A DNA stretch of 64,000 nt, taken from NCBI GenBank assembly GCA_963826795.1, contig CAWGYT010000003.1, forward strand, positions 124,001 to 188,000. The letters are read 5' to 3'. A model generated the notes under the pieces. It was not told the origin of the DNA. It saw only the letters and a program-made list of their open reading frames with translations, and did not search any database. Source of the DNA: CAWGYT01 sp963826795. Its GTDB lineage: Bacteria; Planctomycetota; Planctomycetia; Pirellulales; Pirellulaceae. The position numbers and the translations under genes were made by a program. Of the stretch, positions 10,082-19,359 are shown piece by piece. Position 1 is the stretch's first letter; every line of letters starts with the position of its first letter.

Positions 10082-12451
10082 TTACTCCAGCTTCAACTGA
10101 AACGGCTTCGTCGTGGCTCGGATCGCTTGCTGCGACTCGTCCGGCTCCGCCAGGACCGCCTGCAGTTGCACGTTCTTACGTTCCCCGCCTTTCGACTCAG
10201 CCGGAAACGTCAATGGCAATCGAAACTCGGACTGACCCACGGGCACGGTCACCGCCACCGGCGGGTCGTTGGCGTCCAGACCGATCAAGCGCACGACAAC
10301 GGGCAGGTCAAAGTCGGGATGCCGACGAACGGTGCCCTCGAGGATTGACCCCGGCTCGTCCCCGGCCGGCACCGACATCGTTTCGGGCAGGTCGACATCC
10401 AGACCGACCGGCTCGATCGCGGGCCAGTGTCGAATCGGCGTAAATGCGCTGCGACGGACTTGCTGAGCGTCCTCTGTTAACAAATCGGCTTGCAGCGAGA
10501 ACGACCATGAGTGAAGGGGGAAATCGCTTGGCACGATCAGCGTCACGGTGGCTTCGGTCTGGTCGCTTTCCAGCACGGTATCCTCGACCAACCGTAGTTT
10601 TCGGTCCACATCTTCCACCTGCCGATTGTCCTCCTGTTTCATCGGGGTGCGCTGGGTCGTGAGCAGCGCGAGTCGAACCGGGCCCCTGCCGCTTGCAGTT
10701 CGCTCAAGCTGCACCGCCAGCGACCGCCGCGTCCCACGCGCCAGATAGTGCGGGCGGCGGTCAGGCGCCCACTCAACCGCGAGCGGCGCGGGTGACGTCA
10801 CTGCCAGCGCCAGCTCGTCGCGCAAATGGGGTTGGTATTGTGCCCCAGGAAAGTCGTTTGTGACAAGAGAAAAACTCCGCGGCCCCGACCGCGCTTCGTC
10901 CGGCAGCGATCGGAGGCGGGCGGAAAAGACGCCCCGCGCGTCCGACGCCGCGACCAACGCCACCAAACCGACTTCGTCCGACGCCAGAATCTGGCCCGAC
11001 TCGAGTTGCACGACGGCTTGGAGGGCCGGCGTGAGCGACAGCTGCACGTCCGGTACCTGCCCTGACCGCTCGATCGACACGGGAACGACCAGGCGAGCTC
11101 CCGCGGGCAGATTGAGGTGATCCTGCTCCAGGACCAAGCGTGTCGAGCCAGGGGCCCGCGGCCCGACCCACAGTCGGTATGCGTATTCCGGACCGAAGCG
11201 ACCGATGAGGCTCGAAATTCGAACCCGGATCGGGCCCGCGGCAGGCAGGTCCAAGTCGACACCCGGATCGGCCGTTCCCGCCTGATCGTCGCCTCGGACG
11301 AGCACCTTGCCGTCGCCATCCAGCACCTCCAGGACGGCATCGAGCGGGCTTCCCCAGCGTTCGGCGAACAGCTCGATTCGCAGCGAGGCGGCCGCCGGCA
11401 CGTGCACCATGTATTCATCGACCTCGCCCTTGCCGAGCAACTGGCCGTTGATGGCCAACGGCACCTGAGGCGGACAGGGAGCGGCCCTGAGCGATGCCTC
11501 ATTCAATTCCATCACTCCCGGCTCGCTGTACCGCACGCGCGGAGCGGCGCCTGTCAACCATTGAGCCGCGTCAACGGGCCAAGCGACCAAGCCGACCTGC
11601 TGCCCGGCACTTGAGGGAGGCGGGACGCGCGCGGCCGCGGTGAGCGAACTGCCGGGCAACAGGACCGAGGGGGAGCCCGTCGCGGGCACCGCCAAGGGAA
11701 AGACCTCGTCGGCAAAATCCAGGTCTCCCAGCTTCAAGCGAAACCAGCCCGGCGTCGGGCCCCGAAACACAACATCCTGCAGCTCGACGCGATACAAGCC
11801 GTCCTCGGGCAATTCAACCACCAGCCGAGTGTCACCAAAGTATTTCCGCGATGGCCTTGCCGTTCCCAACAGTCGATCGGAGGGCGAGACGAGACGCACG
11901 ACGGGCCGCACACCGGAACCCAGCCGCTGACCCTCAAGGTCCACAACCAGCCGCTGACCGGCGGAACCGTGAAATCGAGTCGCGCGTGTTTCCGCGCCGG
12001 TCAGCTCGCCGTGCAACGCAACCGGGAGTGACACAAGTGTGTCGCGAAATGCCAATTGAGGCAGCCGGTCGATCCCGATCGCCAACGCGTTGGAAACGCC
12101 CTGACTGGTGACGACCCGCAGCGGATAAATCCCGGCCGGGCCCTCCGCGGGCACGGACACATGCAACTCGACGTCTTGTTCATGCACGGCCAGCACCGTC
12201 GTTTCGACCGGAAACGGCAGCGGCAACAGAATCCGCGTCGATTCGTCAAGGTGCTGACCCTGGACCACGATCCGCGTCGTGCTTCCCAGCTGCAGCCCGC
12301 GGGGCGCGACCTGCGTGACCTGCGGCTCGACGGCGCCCAACAGGCTTGGACTCAGAGAAACGATGACGCACGCCAACCGCGCGGAGCCGAAGAAACACCC
12401 AAGCCGGCTCACGACCCGCCGTGGGAACTGACACCGCTGAATGACGACCAT
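10082..12451 (-). CDS. Large exported planctomycete protein with IPT/TIG-like and PPC-like domains
   Basis: A 789-residue protein from the ATG at 12451, chosen over an in-frame ATG 25 codons upstream because a GAGG lies about 7 bases before it and a signal peptide follows directly (ARLACVIVSLSPSLLGA). Residues of about 45-130 (PQVTQVAPRGLQLGSTTRI) resemble an IPT/TIG immunoglobulin-like fold. Two later regions, including YRVELQDVVFRGPTPGWF and RVRISSLIGRFGPEYAYRL, look like pre-peptidase C-terminal (PPC)-type beta domains. No enzyme motif was seen. Probably a cell-surface structural protein, possibly co-transcribed with the TPR-like lipid/periplasmic protein upstream. Confidence 0.72.
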   Translation of the reverse strand: MVVIQRCQFPRRVVSRLGCFFGSARLACVIVSLSPSLLGAVEPQVTQVAPRGLQLGSTTRIVVQGQHLDESTRILLPLPFPVETTVLAVHEQDVELHVSVPAEGPAGIYPLRVVTSQGVSNALAIGIDRLPQLAFRDTLVSLPVALHGELTGAETRATRFHGSAGQRLVVDLEGQRLGSGVRPVVRLVSPSDRLLGTARPSRKYFGDTRLVVELPEDGLYRVELQDVVFRGPTPGWFRLKLGDLDFADEVFPLAVPATGSPSVLLPGSSLTAAARVPPPSSAGQQVGLVAWPVDAAQWLTGAAPRVRYSEPGVMELNEASLRAAPCPPQVPLAINGQLLGKGEVDEYMVHVPAAASLRIELFAERWGSPLDAVLEVLDGDGKVLVRGDDQAGTADPGVDLDLPAAGPIRVRISSLIGRFGPEYAYRLWVGPRAPGSTRLVLEQDHLNLPAGARLVVPVSIERSGQVPDVQLSLTPALQAVVQLESGQILASDEVGLVALVAASDARGVFSARLRSLPDEARSGPRSFSLVTNDFPGAQYQPHLRDELALAVTSPAPLAVEWAPDRRPHYLARGTRRSLAVQLERTASGRGPVRLALLTTQRTPMKQEDNRQVEDVDRKLRLVEDTVLESDQTEATVTLIVPSDFPLHSWSFSLQADLLTEDAQQVRRSAFTPIRHWPAIEPVGLDVDLPETMSVPAGDEPGSILEGTVRRHPDFDLPVVVRLIGLDANDPPVAVTVPVGQSEFRLPLTFPAESKGGERKNVQLQAVLAEPDESQQAIRATTKPFQLKLE

Positions 12452-12538
12452 CTGTGCCTCGCGAGGGAGCGGGAAGTGACCTTGGTCGAGACCCTGAGTG
12501 GAGGGCGGGGCAGGGCGTCGTTTCAACGCCGCGGGTCG

Positions 12539-13870
12539 CTACTTGGGGCCAAACGGATCGTCCGCGAATGGATCCTCGAACTCGCCCGAGTCAGCGGCCC
12601 CCGGTGCATTGGTCGAATCGCCGGACGGTGCGGCGCCGGACGGTGCCGCGCCGGACGACGAGTCCCCGGCGCCGGGGCCGAATGGGTCATCCGAAAACCC
12701 ACCTTCATCGCCTGATGCGTTCGGTGCTGAATCCTCGGCCCCGGGTGCGAACGGGTCAGCTGCGTCTTCGTCGCCAGCAGCTCGGTCCGCCGGCGCGGCT
12801 TCGGCCGGCGCCGCGGCGTCGGTGGCGCCGGGAGCGAACGGGTCATCCGAAAATCCGCCCTCATCGCCCGCTGCATTCGGCGCATTCGGCGTCGAGTCGC
12901 TCGCCGCGGGACCGAACGGATCGTCGGAGGGGCCGGCCTGCTGCCCCTGGAAACGATCGAGCATTTGCTGGCCTTGCGGGGGAACCGGGACCGCGGGCAT
13001 CAGCCCCCGTCCGAATGCCCGCAGCGCGGCACCCATCGCGCTCGGCTTGGACGGGGGACTCGGAGCACCCGCGGGACTCGGTGTGCGCGGGGCGGCGACC
13101 GCAGGTCGATCCGCCACACCGGACGGCGCGGCCGGCTCGTCCCCGAACTGAAAGATGTCCTCGCCTGCGACCGGAGCTTCTGCCGCGGGGGCGTCGGTTT
13201 CGGCGACTCCCGAGCCGAACGGATCGTCGTCCCCAAAGGCTTCGCCAGGGTCGTCTGCCGTGATCTCCGGACTCGCCAACGCATTGGCGGCGGGTCCGCC
13301 CGCGGGCCTCAGTTCCCCGCGACCCAACAGGCCTGTCGCATCCTCTCGGAACGGATCGGTCGCCTCAACCGGGAGCGGCGCCGCCTGGTATTCGACTTGC
13401 GCCGCCGAGGGACGAGGCCGGCTGCGCGGGCGGGCCACGGGGGTGGGCACGGGGTGGGCGGGTGCCGGAGGGACGACCGCCGCCACCATTTCGCGGGGTA
13501 GCCGGCGGGCCTCGCGCCGATATTTCTCGACCGTCAGCCGATCCGAACCCTGGACCCGTTCGAGAGCACGGCCCACATCCCTTCGCCCGAGCGCGACTTC
13601 CAGCTGGGCTCCCATCTGAAAGTCGGGCTCCGCGAAGTAGCCCAACCGCTGCTTGGCCAGCCCCCGAAAAAGGTAGATCCGCGGATCTCGATTGTCGTAG
13701 CCCGAGGCGATGTCAAAATTCTGAATCGCCGACTCGTAGCTGCCGCGGTAAAACGCGTGGACGCCGAGCCCATAGTACTTCATCGCCCGTGCGTCGCTGC
13801 CGGCCGCCTCGGCCAGCGGGATCAGCAGCAACAGATAGAGGAATGCGACCCAACGACCCTGACCCAACAT
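12539..13870 (-). CDS. Exported protein with TPR-like N-terminus and DPFGPGA-repeat acidic tail
   Basis: A 443-residue protein. A signal peptide (WVAFLYLLLLIPLAEAA) is followed by one or two TPR-like helical pairs (AMKYYGLGVHAFYRGSYESA, then IYLFRGLAKQRLGYFAEPDF). From about residue 145 the sequence becomes low-complexity, rich in Pro, Ala and Asp, with recurring units such as DDPFGSG, SDDPFGPA, SDDPFAPGA and SDDPFGPGA, ending FADDPFGPK. The tail is probably disordered. This architecture is common among planctomycete periplasmic proteins, but no function is known. It is 87 bases upstream of the large exported protein on the same strand, so an operon is plausible. Confidence 0.72.
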   Translation of the reverse strand: MLGQGRWVAFLYLLLLIPLAEAAGSDARAMKYYGLGVHAFYRGSYESAIQNFDIASGYDNRDPRIYLFRGLAKQRLGYFAEPDFQMGAQLEVALGRRDVGRALERVQGSDRLTVEKYRREARRLPREMVAAVVPPAPAHPVPTPVARPRSRPRPSAAQVEYQAAPLPVEATDPFREDATGLLGRGELRPAGGPAANALASPEITADDPGEAFGDDDPFGSGVAETDAPAAEAPVAGEDIFQFGDEPAAPSGVADRPAVAAPRTPSPAGAPSPPSKPSAMGAALRAFGRGLMPAVPVPPQGQQMLDRFQGQQAGPSDDPFGPAASDSTPNAPNAAGDEGGFSDDPFAPGATDAAAPAEAAPADRAAGDEDAADPFAPGAEDSAPNASGDEGGFSDDPFGPGAGDSSSGAAPSGAAPSGDSTNAPGAADSGEFEDPFADDPFGPK

Positions 13871-14674
13871 CGTGTATGCCTCCGTTTGCGATAACCTCTA
13901 GACATCGTAATTCCCCGAACTTCAAATCTCAAGCCGAGGCGAAGAGGCGGCAAGAACGAAGCGGGGGCCGAGAGGCGTCGTCGAGGCGGACGACAGGCAG
14001 ACCCGCAGATCGGGCCCAGAGACACCCGGGCGGCTCAGGTCGACCGAGCCGATGCGGCGAGCCAGCTTGGCCCCCAGTGACCACGGAGGAAGCGATTCTC
14101 CGCTGCTAAGCACAACGCACTGACCTCGGTCGACCTGAACCGTCGGTGGTTCCTCTTTCATCGAACGCCACGGCACGATCACTCAAACCGGAACCCTGAC
14201 GACGGTGCGGGTCCCAGCGGAAATTTCGATCGCGGATTGCGTTGTAGGGATGACGTATTTTGGACGACGTCCGGCGAGTTGACCTAACGCAGGGGGAATC
14301 CATGGGACGGGTGCCTCCGTGAGCTGTCGTGGCGAACAGCACCCCGTGATTCGTCGAAGACCGCGTTCGCGAGCAGTTCGCATGCCGAACGACCGGGGTG
14401 CTCCCCAAAAGAATGGCGTGCTTGAATTCCCTTCGGGGTCTCAGGAATCGTTGCAGGGTGGACAGGAATTTGCCGATAGTTCAACCTGTCCAAAACAAGT
14501 GATTCGTGTAGACTATGATTACGTTGTCGAACTCAACAGCGGCAGATTCCGGCGGAGGGACCAATAATTAGCGTTGGCCGGGATCAACCTAAGGCAAGTG
14601 CATAGCACGCCCGATCCCCGCCATTCTCGCAGCGACTCCACTCGTCGCAAATCGGCCGCGAGTTTGACTTCAGC
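13871..14674. other. Intergenic region, no supported gene
   Basis: About 800 bases between divergent genes. Short open frames on both strands (13922-14182 minus, 14319-14567 plus) have no recognisable homology or clear ribosome binding sites. The region must hold promoters for the minus-strand genes and ends with an orphan terminator-like hairpin at 14675. Confidence 0.45.
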
Positions 14675-14720
14675 AGGCTGTGGTTTGTTTCTTCGGAACA
14701 ACCCACAGCCTTTTTCTTTG
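14675..14720 (+). terminator. Rho-independent terminator with TTCG loop, no obvious upstream gene
   Basis: AGGCTGTGGTTTGTTTC, then loop TTCG, then GAACAACCCACAGCCT, followed by TTTTCTTT. The stem has about 16 pairs with G-U wobbles, and the T tract lies on the plus side, so it would stop plus-strand transcription. No plus-strand gene is recognised upstream, which suggests an unannotated small RNA or small ORF transcript (see findings). Confidence 0.6.
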
Positions 14721-14929
14721 CGCGGCGCGAACGTTTTGCCTGCTAGCGTTTCGGGGCAAATGGCGCAAATGGCTGGATCGCGGTTCTGTCTGGATTTGTG
14801 CGGCCCGGTTCTGCTATAAGTTCGCGATGTGACCTACCTCGCTTCGCCGAGGTTTGCCCGACTCGGTGCGCGGAACGTGGACCGGCGGCTCGGGCAAATC
14901 CTACGCCGCCCCTGCCTAGCCATCCTGCC

Positions 14930-15859
14930 ATGATCGAGCGATTCCCGACGATTCCCGTTTCGCTGATCGTTCTGCTGACCGTCGGCCCACTCGGTTGTGG
15001 TACGACGCGCGACAAGCTTGCCACGGAGCAACTCTTGATGTCCGATGCGGTCGATCGAGCGGTGGCGCGAATCGACTTCAAGCCCTTGGCGGGCGAGAGC
15101 GTGTTTCTGGACACCACGTACATCACTCAGATCAAGGGAACGACTTTCGCCAACGCGGATTACATCATCAGTTCGTTACGGCAACAGATGGTTCTGGCGG
15201 GCTGCCGTCTGCAAGACGACCGCGCCAAGGCGGACTATGTGGCGGAGGCCCGAGTGGGGACGTTGGGTCGGGACGCATACGACGTCAATTACGGGGTGCC
15301 AGGCAATCAGGGGCTGTCGGCCGCGGCCAGTCTGGTCGCGACGATCCCCTTGCCCAGTCTGCCGGAGATCTCGCTCGCACGCCAGACGGACGAGATGGCC
15401 GCGACCAAGATCGCGGTGTTCGCCTACCACCGGGATACGCAAGAGCCGGCTTGGCAATCGGGCGTCAAGGTCGCCACCAGCAAGGCGCGGGCGAAGTGGG
15501 TTTTGGGGGCGGGGCCCTTCCGCAGCGGTTCAATCTACGATGATCGACTGGATCCTGAACTCGGTCAGCTCACCACGAGCCCGCTGGAGAAGGCCAAGGG
15601 GCGGGATCCCAGCCCGGAGGACGACGACTATCGCGGCATGTTTGTCTGGCGGCGCGAGCTTCAAGCAAAGCTTCGTCCGGGGGAATCCGCTGAACATCTG
15701 GCCGCGGAGACCGAGTCATCGTCCACGCCGCTGCGAGGATCGACGACCGACGGCGATCAGGGCGTCCAGCGGGCGGAGTTTAGTTCGGGAGTGCCGCAGG
15801 CGTCGGGCGAGGCAGAACCGCAGGTTCCTGCCGACCCGGCCGCACCGCCCGCGCTCTGA
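14930..15859 (+). CDS. Lipoprotein, DUF6655-like
   Basis: A 309-residue protein from the ATG at 14930. The start was chosen because MIERFPTIPVSLIVLLTVG leads into the lipobox LGCG, giving a lipid-modified cysteine; the frame extends 44 codons upstream without a signal. The mature part begins TTRDKLATEQLLMSDAVDRA and contains LAGESVFLDTTYI and ADYIISSLRQQMVLAGCRL, which I recall as the DUF6655 family of planctomycete lipoproteins. The C-terminal 70 residues are low-complexity. Predicted location is the inner or outer membrane, periplasm-facing. Role unknown. folC follows 161 bases downstream on the same strand. Confidence 0.7.
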   Translation: MIERFPTIPVSLIVLLTVGPLGCGTTRDKLATEQLLMSDAVDRAVARIDFKPLAGESVFLDTTYITQIKGTTFANADYIISSLRQQMVLAGCRLQDDRAKADYVAEARVGTLGRDAYDVNYGVPGNQGLSAAASLVATIPLPSLPEISLARQTDEMAATKIAVFAYHRDTQEPAWQSGVKVATSKARAKWVLGAGPFRSGSIYDDRLDPELGQLTTSPLEKAKGRDPSPEDDDYRGMFVWRRELQAKLRPGESAEHLAAETESSSTPLRGSTTDGDQGVQRAEFSSGVPQASGEAEPQVPADPAAPPAL

Positions 15860-16020
15860 TGGGCGCGGCCAAGCGGCCTGCCTCGCGTTCGGCGGAGCGC
15901 GACCCACTTGCGTCAGGGCATCTTGATCGGCATAACCAAGGCGCCCAAGATCGGGCCGGGCGGTTCGAAGATCGCCACCCCGGAAGTCGCCTCTCTCTGC
16001 CGCCCGCGGCCCATCCAACG

Positions 16021-17421
16021 ATGACGACTGCGCACGACGACGATCCCGCTGACGAGCAGGCGCTGGAGCTGCTTTACGGACGCTTGAACTACGAGCGTTC
16101 CGACCAGATGCCGTACGACAAGGCGGAGTTCAAGTTGGATCGGATGCGCCGGTTGCTTGCGCGGCTGGGCGATCCCCATCGCCATCCGAATATCGTGCAC
16201 GTCGCCGGCACCAAGGGGAAAGGTTCGACCTCGAACTTTCTCAGCGCGATGCTGACCCAAGCCGGCTACCGCACGGGCTGCTACACGTCCCCGCATCTTA
16301 CGCGAATCGAGGAGCGTTTTGCGGTCGATGGCCTGCCCTGTACCGGCCGCGAGCTGACGGAACTGGTCGAGCAGGTGCGGCCGGCGGTGACGGAACTGGA
16401 TCGTGAGGCACGGGCTCAAGCGACGGAGGGCCCCACGTTTTTCGAGATGACGACCGCCATGGCGTGGCTGCATTTCCAAGCCCGCGCCGTTGACTTCATC
16501 GTGTTGGAAGTTGGACTGGGAGGACGGCTCGATTCGACCAATGTCTGCGAGCCGCGGGTATGCCTGATCACCAGCATCAGCTTCGACCACATGCGGCAGC
16601 TGGGCAATACCCTGGCCGCCATTGCGGGCGAGAAGGCGGGCATCATCAAACCAGGTGTCCCGGTGATCACGGGCGTCAGCCATCCGGAGCCCCTGGAGGT
16701 CATTCAGCGGGTGGCGGACGAACAGCAGGCGCCGCTGGAAAGGTTGGGGGTTGATTTCGGGTTTCAGTACCATCCGCCGCGGGATGTCACCCGCGCGGAT
16801 CTGGCCGCGATGGACTACTTTCGATTTCAGCGAGGAATCCGGACACAGATCGAAAGTCACATTTTGATGTCAGTTCTGGGCGAACATCAGGCGGCAAACG
16901 CCAGCCTGGCTTGGGCCGCCTGCGACGTACTCGCGCGGCAAGGCACCGAGATTCCCGCGCCGGCGCGACGCGCTGGCGTGTCGACCAGCCACTGCCCAGC
17001 GCGGATCGAAGTGTTGCGGCGCGAGCCGACGGTCGTCATCGATACCGCTCACAATACCGCCTCCATTCAGGCGCTGGTGAAGGTCCTGCGAGAAAGTTTT
17101 CCGCTGCGTCGGCGGACCCTGATCCTGGCCGCCACCCGCGAAAAGGACGTCGCTGGGATGCTGCACGAACTGGTACCCGAGTTCGACCGCATCATCTGCA
17201 CCCAATACCAGAGCAACCCCCGGCAGATGCCCGTGGACGAACTGGCTCGACATGCACGCCGGATCGCGACCGCCGAAGGCAGCCTCGTCGAGATCGTCCG
17301 AACCCAGAGCCCCCAGGCGGCATGGCAACTGGCAGTCCGCGACTCGGACGCCGACACGTTGATTTGTGCCACGGGCTCGTTTTTTCTGGCCGCGGAGATG
17401 AAGGCCCTACTCAACTCCTGA
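16021..17421 (+). CDS. folC: Bifunctional folylpolyglutamate synthase / dihydrofolate synthase
   Basis: A 466-residue Mur-ligase-fold enzyme that adds glutamate to dihydropteroate or reduced folates using ATP in the cytosol. The P-loop GTKGKGST follows PNIVHVA. The family motifs GCYTSPHLTRIEERF, VGLGGRLDSTN, SFDHMRQLGNTLAAIAGEKA and the C-terminal DTAHNTASIQALV are all in order. Length fits the family. The ATG at 16021 (MTTAHDDDPADEQALELLYG) was preferred because the 54 extra in-frame upstream codons are low-complexity and unlike the family. A strong GC hairpin follows the stop. Confidence 0.93.
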   Translation: MTTAHDDDPADEQALELLYGRLNYERSDQMPYDKAEFKLDRMRRLLARLGDPHRHPNIVHVAGTKGKGSTSNFLSAMLTQAGYRTGCYTSPHLTRIEERFAVDGLPCTGRELTELVEQVRPAVTELDREARAQATEGPTFFEMTTAMAWLHFQARAVDFIVLEVGLGGRLDSTNVCEPRVCLITSISFDHMRQLGNTLAAIAGEKAGIIKPGVPVITGVSHPEPLEVIQRVADEQQAPLERLGVDFGFQYHPPRDVTRADLAAMDYFRFQRGIRTQIESHILMSVLGEHQAANASLAWAACDVLARQGTEIPAPARRAGVSTSHCPARIEVLRREPTVVIDTAHNTASIQALVKVLRESFPLRRRTLILAATREKDVAGMLHELVPEFDRIICTQYQSNPRQMPVDELARHARRIATAEGSLVEIVRTQSPQAAWQLAVRDSDADTLICATGSFFLAAEMKALLNS

Positions 17422-17443
17422 CCCGGCGGGCATCGCCGCCGGG
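17422..17443 (+). terminator. GC hairpin after folC
   Basis: CCCGGCGG-GCATCG-CCGCCGGG begins one base after the folC stop and has a perfect 8-bp stem. There is no T tract, so termination would need to be Rho-assisted or the hairpin may protect the mRNA 3' end. Confidence 0.45.
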
Positions 17444-17501
17444 TTCGAATTGAGCTGGGTCTGGAACCACCGAGGGAGTGAACGCGTCGCCAGGTGGAGA
17501 A

Positions 17502-17798
17502 TCAAGCGGAGATCTTGTCCAAGATCCGACCCATTTCCTGGCTGTCAAAGGCCCGCGCGGTGCGGGTACTGACGTTGCCCAGCGAGGCAAGATGCAGCAT
17601 CAATGCCGTCGCGGTCTCGTCATCGGGTGCCTCAAAGATGATCGCGCCGTCGAAGGGTCCCAAGGTCCAGAAGATATCTCGGACCTTCGCGCCGTGCGCC
17701 TCCGCCACCGAACGAAACGAGTCAGCTCGGTGCCGCGATTCCTTGATCCCTTTGGTTCCTTGATCGGTGAATGACAAGGTACTGACGTAAGTGGCCAT
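17502..17798 (-). CDS. GYD domain protein
   Basis: A 98-residue protein beginning MATYVSTLSFTDQGTKGIKE, with GAKVRDIFWTLGPFDGAIIF and DDETATALMLHLASLGNVST. This is the compact alpha/beta (ferredoxin-like) pattern of the GYD family. Two consecutive ATG codons (17801 and 17798) follow an AAGGAG, and the second is about 7 bases from it. The biochemical role of GYD proteins is not established. Just upstream, between it and the permease gene, lies a tandem 18-bp repeat that may have displaced its promoter. Confidence 0.85.
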   Translation of the reverse strand: MATYVSTLSFTDQGTKGIKESRHRADSFRSVAEAHGAKVRDIFWTLGPFDGAIIFEAPDDETATALMLHLASLGNVSTRTARAFDSQEMGRILDKISA

Positions 17799-17811
17799 CA
17801 TGTTTCTCCTT

Positions 17812-17886
17812 GGCTCGTGAAAATAACAGGGGCTCGTGAAATTAACAGGGGCTCGTGAAAACAACAGGGGCTCGTGAAAATAACAG
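17812..17886. repeat. Four tandem copies of an 18-bp repeat
   Basis: Four near-perfect copies of GGGCTCGTGAAAATAACA, with variants AATTAACA and AACAACA. They lie directly upstream of the GYD gene's ribosome binding site; the first copy adjoins the AAGGAG. Read on the minus strand the unit is TGTTATTTTCACGAGCCC, AT-rich in its first half. Copy-number change could alter expression of the GYD gene. Confidence 0.9.
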
Positions 17887-17916
17887 GTTGACCAAGAGGA
17901 AGATGCGAACCCGAGC

Positions 17917-19248
17917 TTACTCGTGCCTCAACGCTTCGATCGGGTCCATCATTGCCGCTCGTCGGGCGGGATAGAGCCCGAAAATGACACCGACGCCGAT
18001 TGCGATTGCCAGCGACGCGGTGATCGACCACAGTGCGATCCGAGGCTCAAGTTGCAGGATGGTGGGCGGAAGTGCCTTCATCATGTCCGGGAAAAACCTC
18101 AGCAACAGCATGCGTACGAGGTCGACGGTCGGACCCACCAGGAACCCCAGCGCCACGCCCAAGCCGCCCCCGATCGACGTGAGCACGACGGCCTCGATCA
18201 GGAACTGTTGGATGATGTCGCGTTGTTTCGCGCCCAGCGCCCGGCGGACGCCGATCTCACGCGTCCGTTCCGTGACCGTGGCCAGCATGATATTCATGAT
18301 GCCAATTCCGCCCACAATCAGCGAAATCCCCGCAATCAGGATCAACAACAAGTTGAACATCATGCGCATCAATTCGGCCTGCCGCAAGAGCTCCTTGGGT
18401 ACCACCACGCCGTAGTCGGCCTTTTCGTGATATTGCTCCATCAAGCTGCGAATCACGTCGGCCGCCTGCTCGACCTGCTCCACCTCGGGGACGCTCACCG
18501 TGATCTGACTCAGCTCGACGATTTCGCCTTCCCGACTTCCCGAGCGGCTGGTAAACACCATGTCGCCGATCCGGGAACGTAGCGTGGCCAGCGGGATATA
18601 GACGTCCAGGTTGAATTCTTGAGCGGCGAGGCTGCCGCCGATCGCCGCCGAGGGATCACGCTCGGCGGTCACGCCCACGATCAGGTAGAAGTCCTTGTCC
18701 ATCCGGATCGCTCGGCCGAGCGGGTTTTGGTACGGGAACAGCGTCCGCGCGGTTTCCCAGCCCAGCACGGCCACGTTTTCGGCCGGCGCCGAATCGCGTG
18801 CCGTCAGGAATCGGCCGCTGGCCAGTATCAGGTGGTTCAGCGAGGCGTATTCCGGTGTGCAACCGACAACGCGCGCCTCGACCGCGCGATCGTCGTACCG
18901 CACCTCACGGCGAATCTCTCGCATCGGAACCGCATCCTGCACGATCGGCAGATTGGTGATGATCCGCTTGTAATCGTCACGCAAGACACCGTAAGAAATG
19001 AACATCCCGCCGCTCGAACTCGAGGACGAATCCTGGGGCGGCTTGACGCTCCGCACGATCACATTGTTGGCGCCCAGGTCCTTGATTTGCTGCTGAGCCT
19101 GATAACTGACACCTTCGCCTAGCGCGACCAACCAGATCACGGCCGTGATCCCGATCAGAATGCCCAGGACGGCCAGCCCCGAACGAAGTTTGTGGAGCAG
19201 CAGGCTAAAGAAACCAAGTCGGAGCGAGATCAGCAGATGTTGGAGCAC
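17917..19248 (-). CDS. MacB-type ABC transporter permease
   Basis: A 443-residue permease. TM1 is near the N-terminus (LAVLGILIGITAVIWLVALG), a periplasmic MacB_PCD domain spans about residues 45-290, and three TM helices lie at the C-terminus (LLLILIAGISLIVGGIGIMN; VVLTSIGGGLGVALGF; ITASLAIAIGVGVIFG). The FtsX/MacB signature VTERTREIGVRRALGA and the end YPARRAAMMDPIEALRHE are present. It would couple an ATPase to a periplasmic adaptor in export of lipoproteins, peptides or macrolide-like compounds. It lacks an ATP-binding domain and no ATPase gene adjoins it. The HlyD-type adaptor gene is upstream on the same strand, 111 bases away. Confidence 0.9.
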   Translation of the reverse strand: MLQHLLISLRLGFFSLLLHKLRSGLAVLGILIGITAVIWLVALGEGVSYQAQQQIKDLGANNVIVRSVKPPQDSSSSSSGGMFISYGVLRDDYKRIITNLPIVQDAVPMREIRREVRYDDRAVEARVVGCTPEYASLNHLILASGRFLTARDSAPAENVAVLGWETARTLFPYQNPLGRAIRMDKDFYLIVGVTAERDPSAAIGGSLAAQEFNLDVYIPLATLRSRIGDMVFTSRSGSREGEIVELSQITVSVPEVEQVEQAADVIRSLMEQYHEKADYGVVVPKELLRQAELMRMMFNLLLILIAGISLIVGGIGIMNIMLATVTERTREIGVRRALGAKQRDIIQQFLIEAVVLTSIGGGLGVALGFLVGPTVDLVRMLLLRFFPDMMKALPPTILQLEPRIALWSITASLAIAIGVGVIFGLYPARRAAMMDPIEALRHE

Positions 19249-19280
19249 AGCGGGCGATATCCGGCGTCAATTGTGGCGCG

Positions 19281-19326
19281 TCAGTTTCAGGCGGCTTCAG
19301 TTTCAGGCGGCTTCAGTTTCAGGTGG
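19281..19326. repeat. Three tandem copies of a 16-bp repeat
   Basis: CAGTTTCAGGCGGCTT is repeated three times, the last ending GGTGGC, in the gap between the adaptor stop and the permease start. The array may be a slippage product; it separates two genes expected to be co-transcribed. Confidence 0.85.
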
Positions 19327-19359
19327 CGTGGAGTGGCGGAAAGACGGAGCGGCTGCGGG

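Noticed and set aside
17440..17460. GGTTCGAAT resembling a tRNA T-arm
   Set aside because: No acceptor stem, D-arm or anticodon arm can be formed around it; it is the edge of the folC hairpin.
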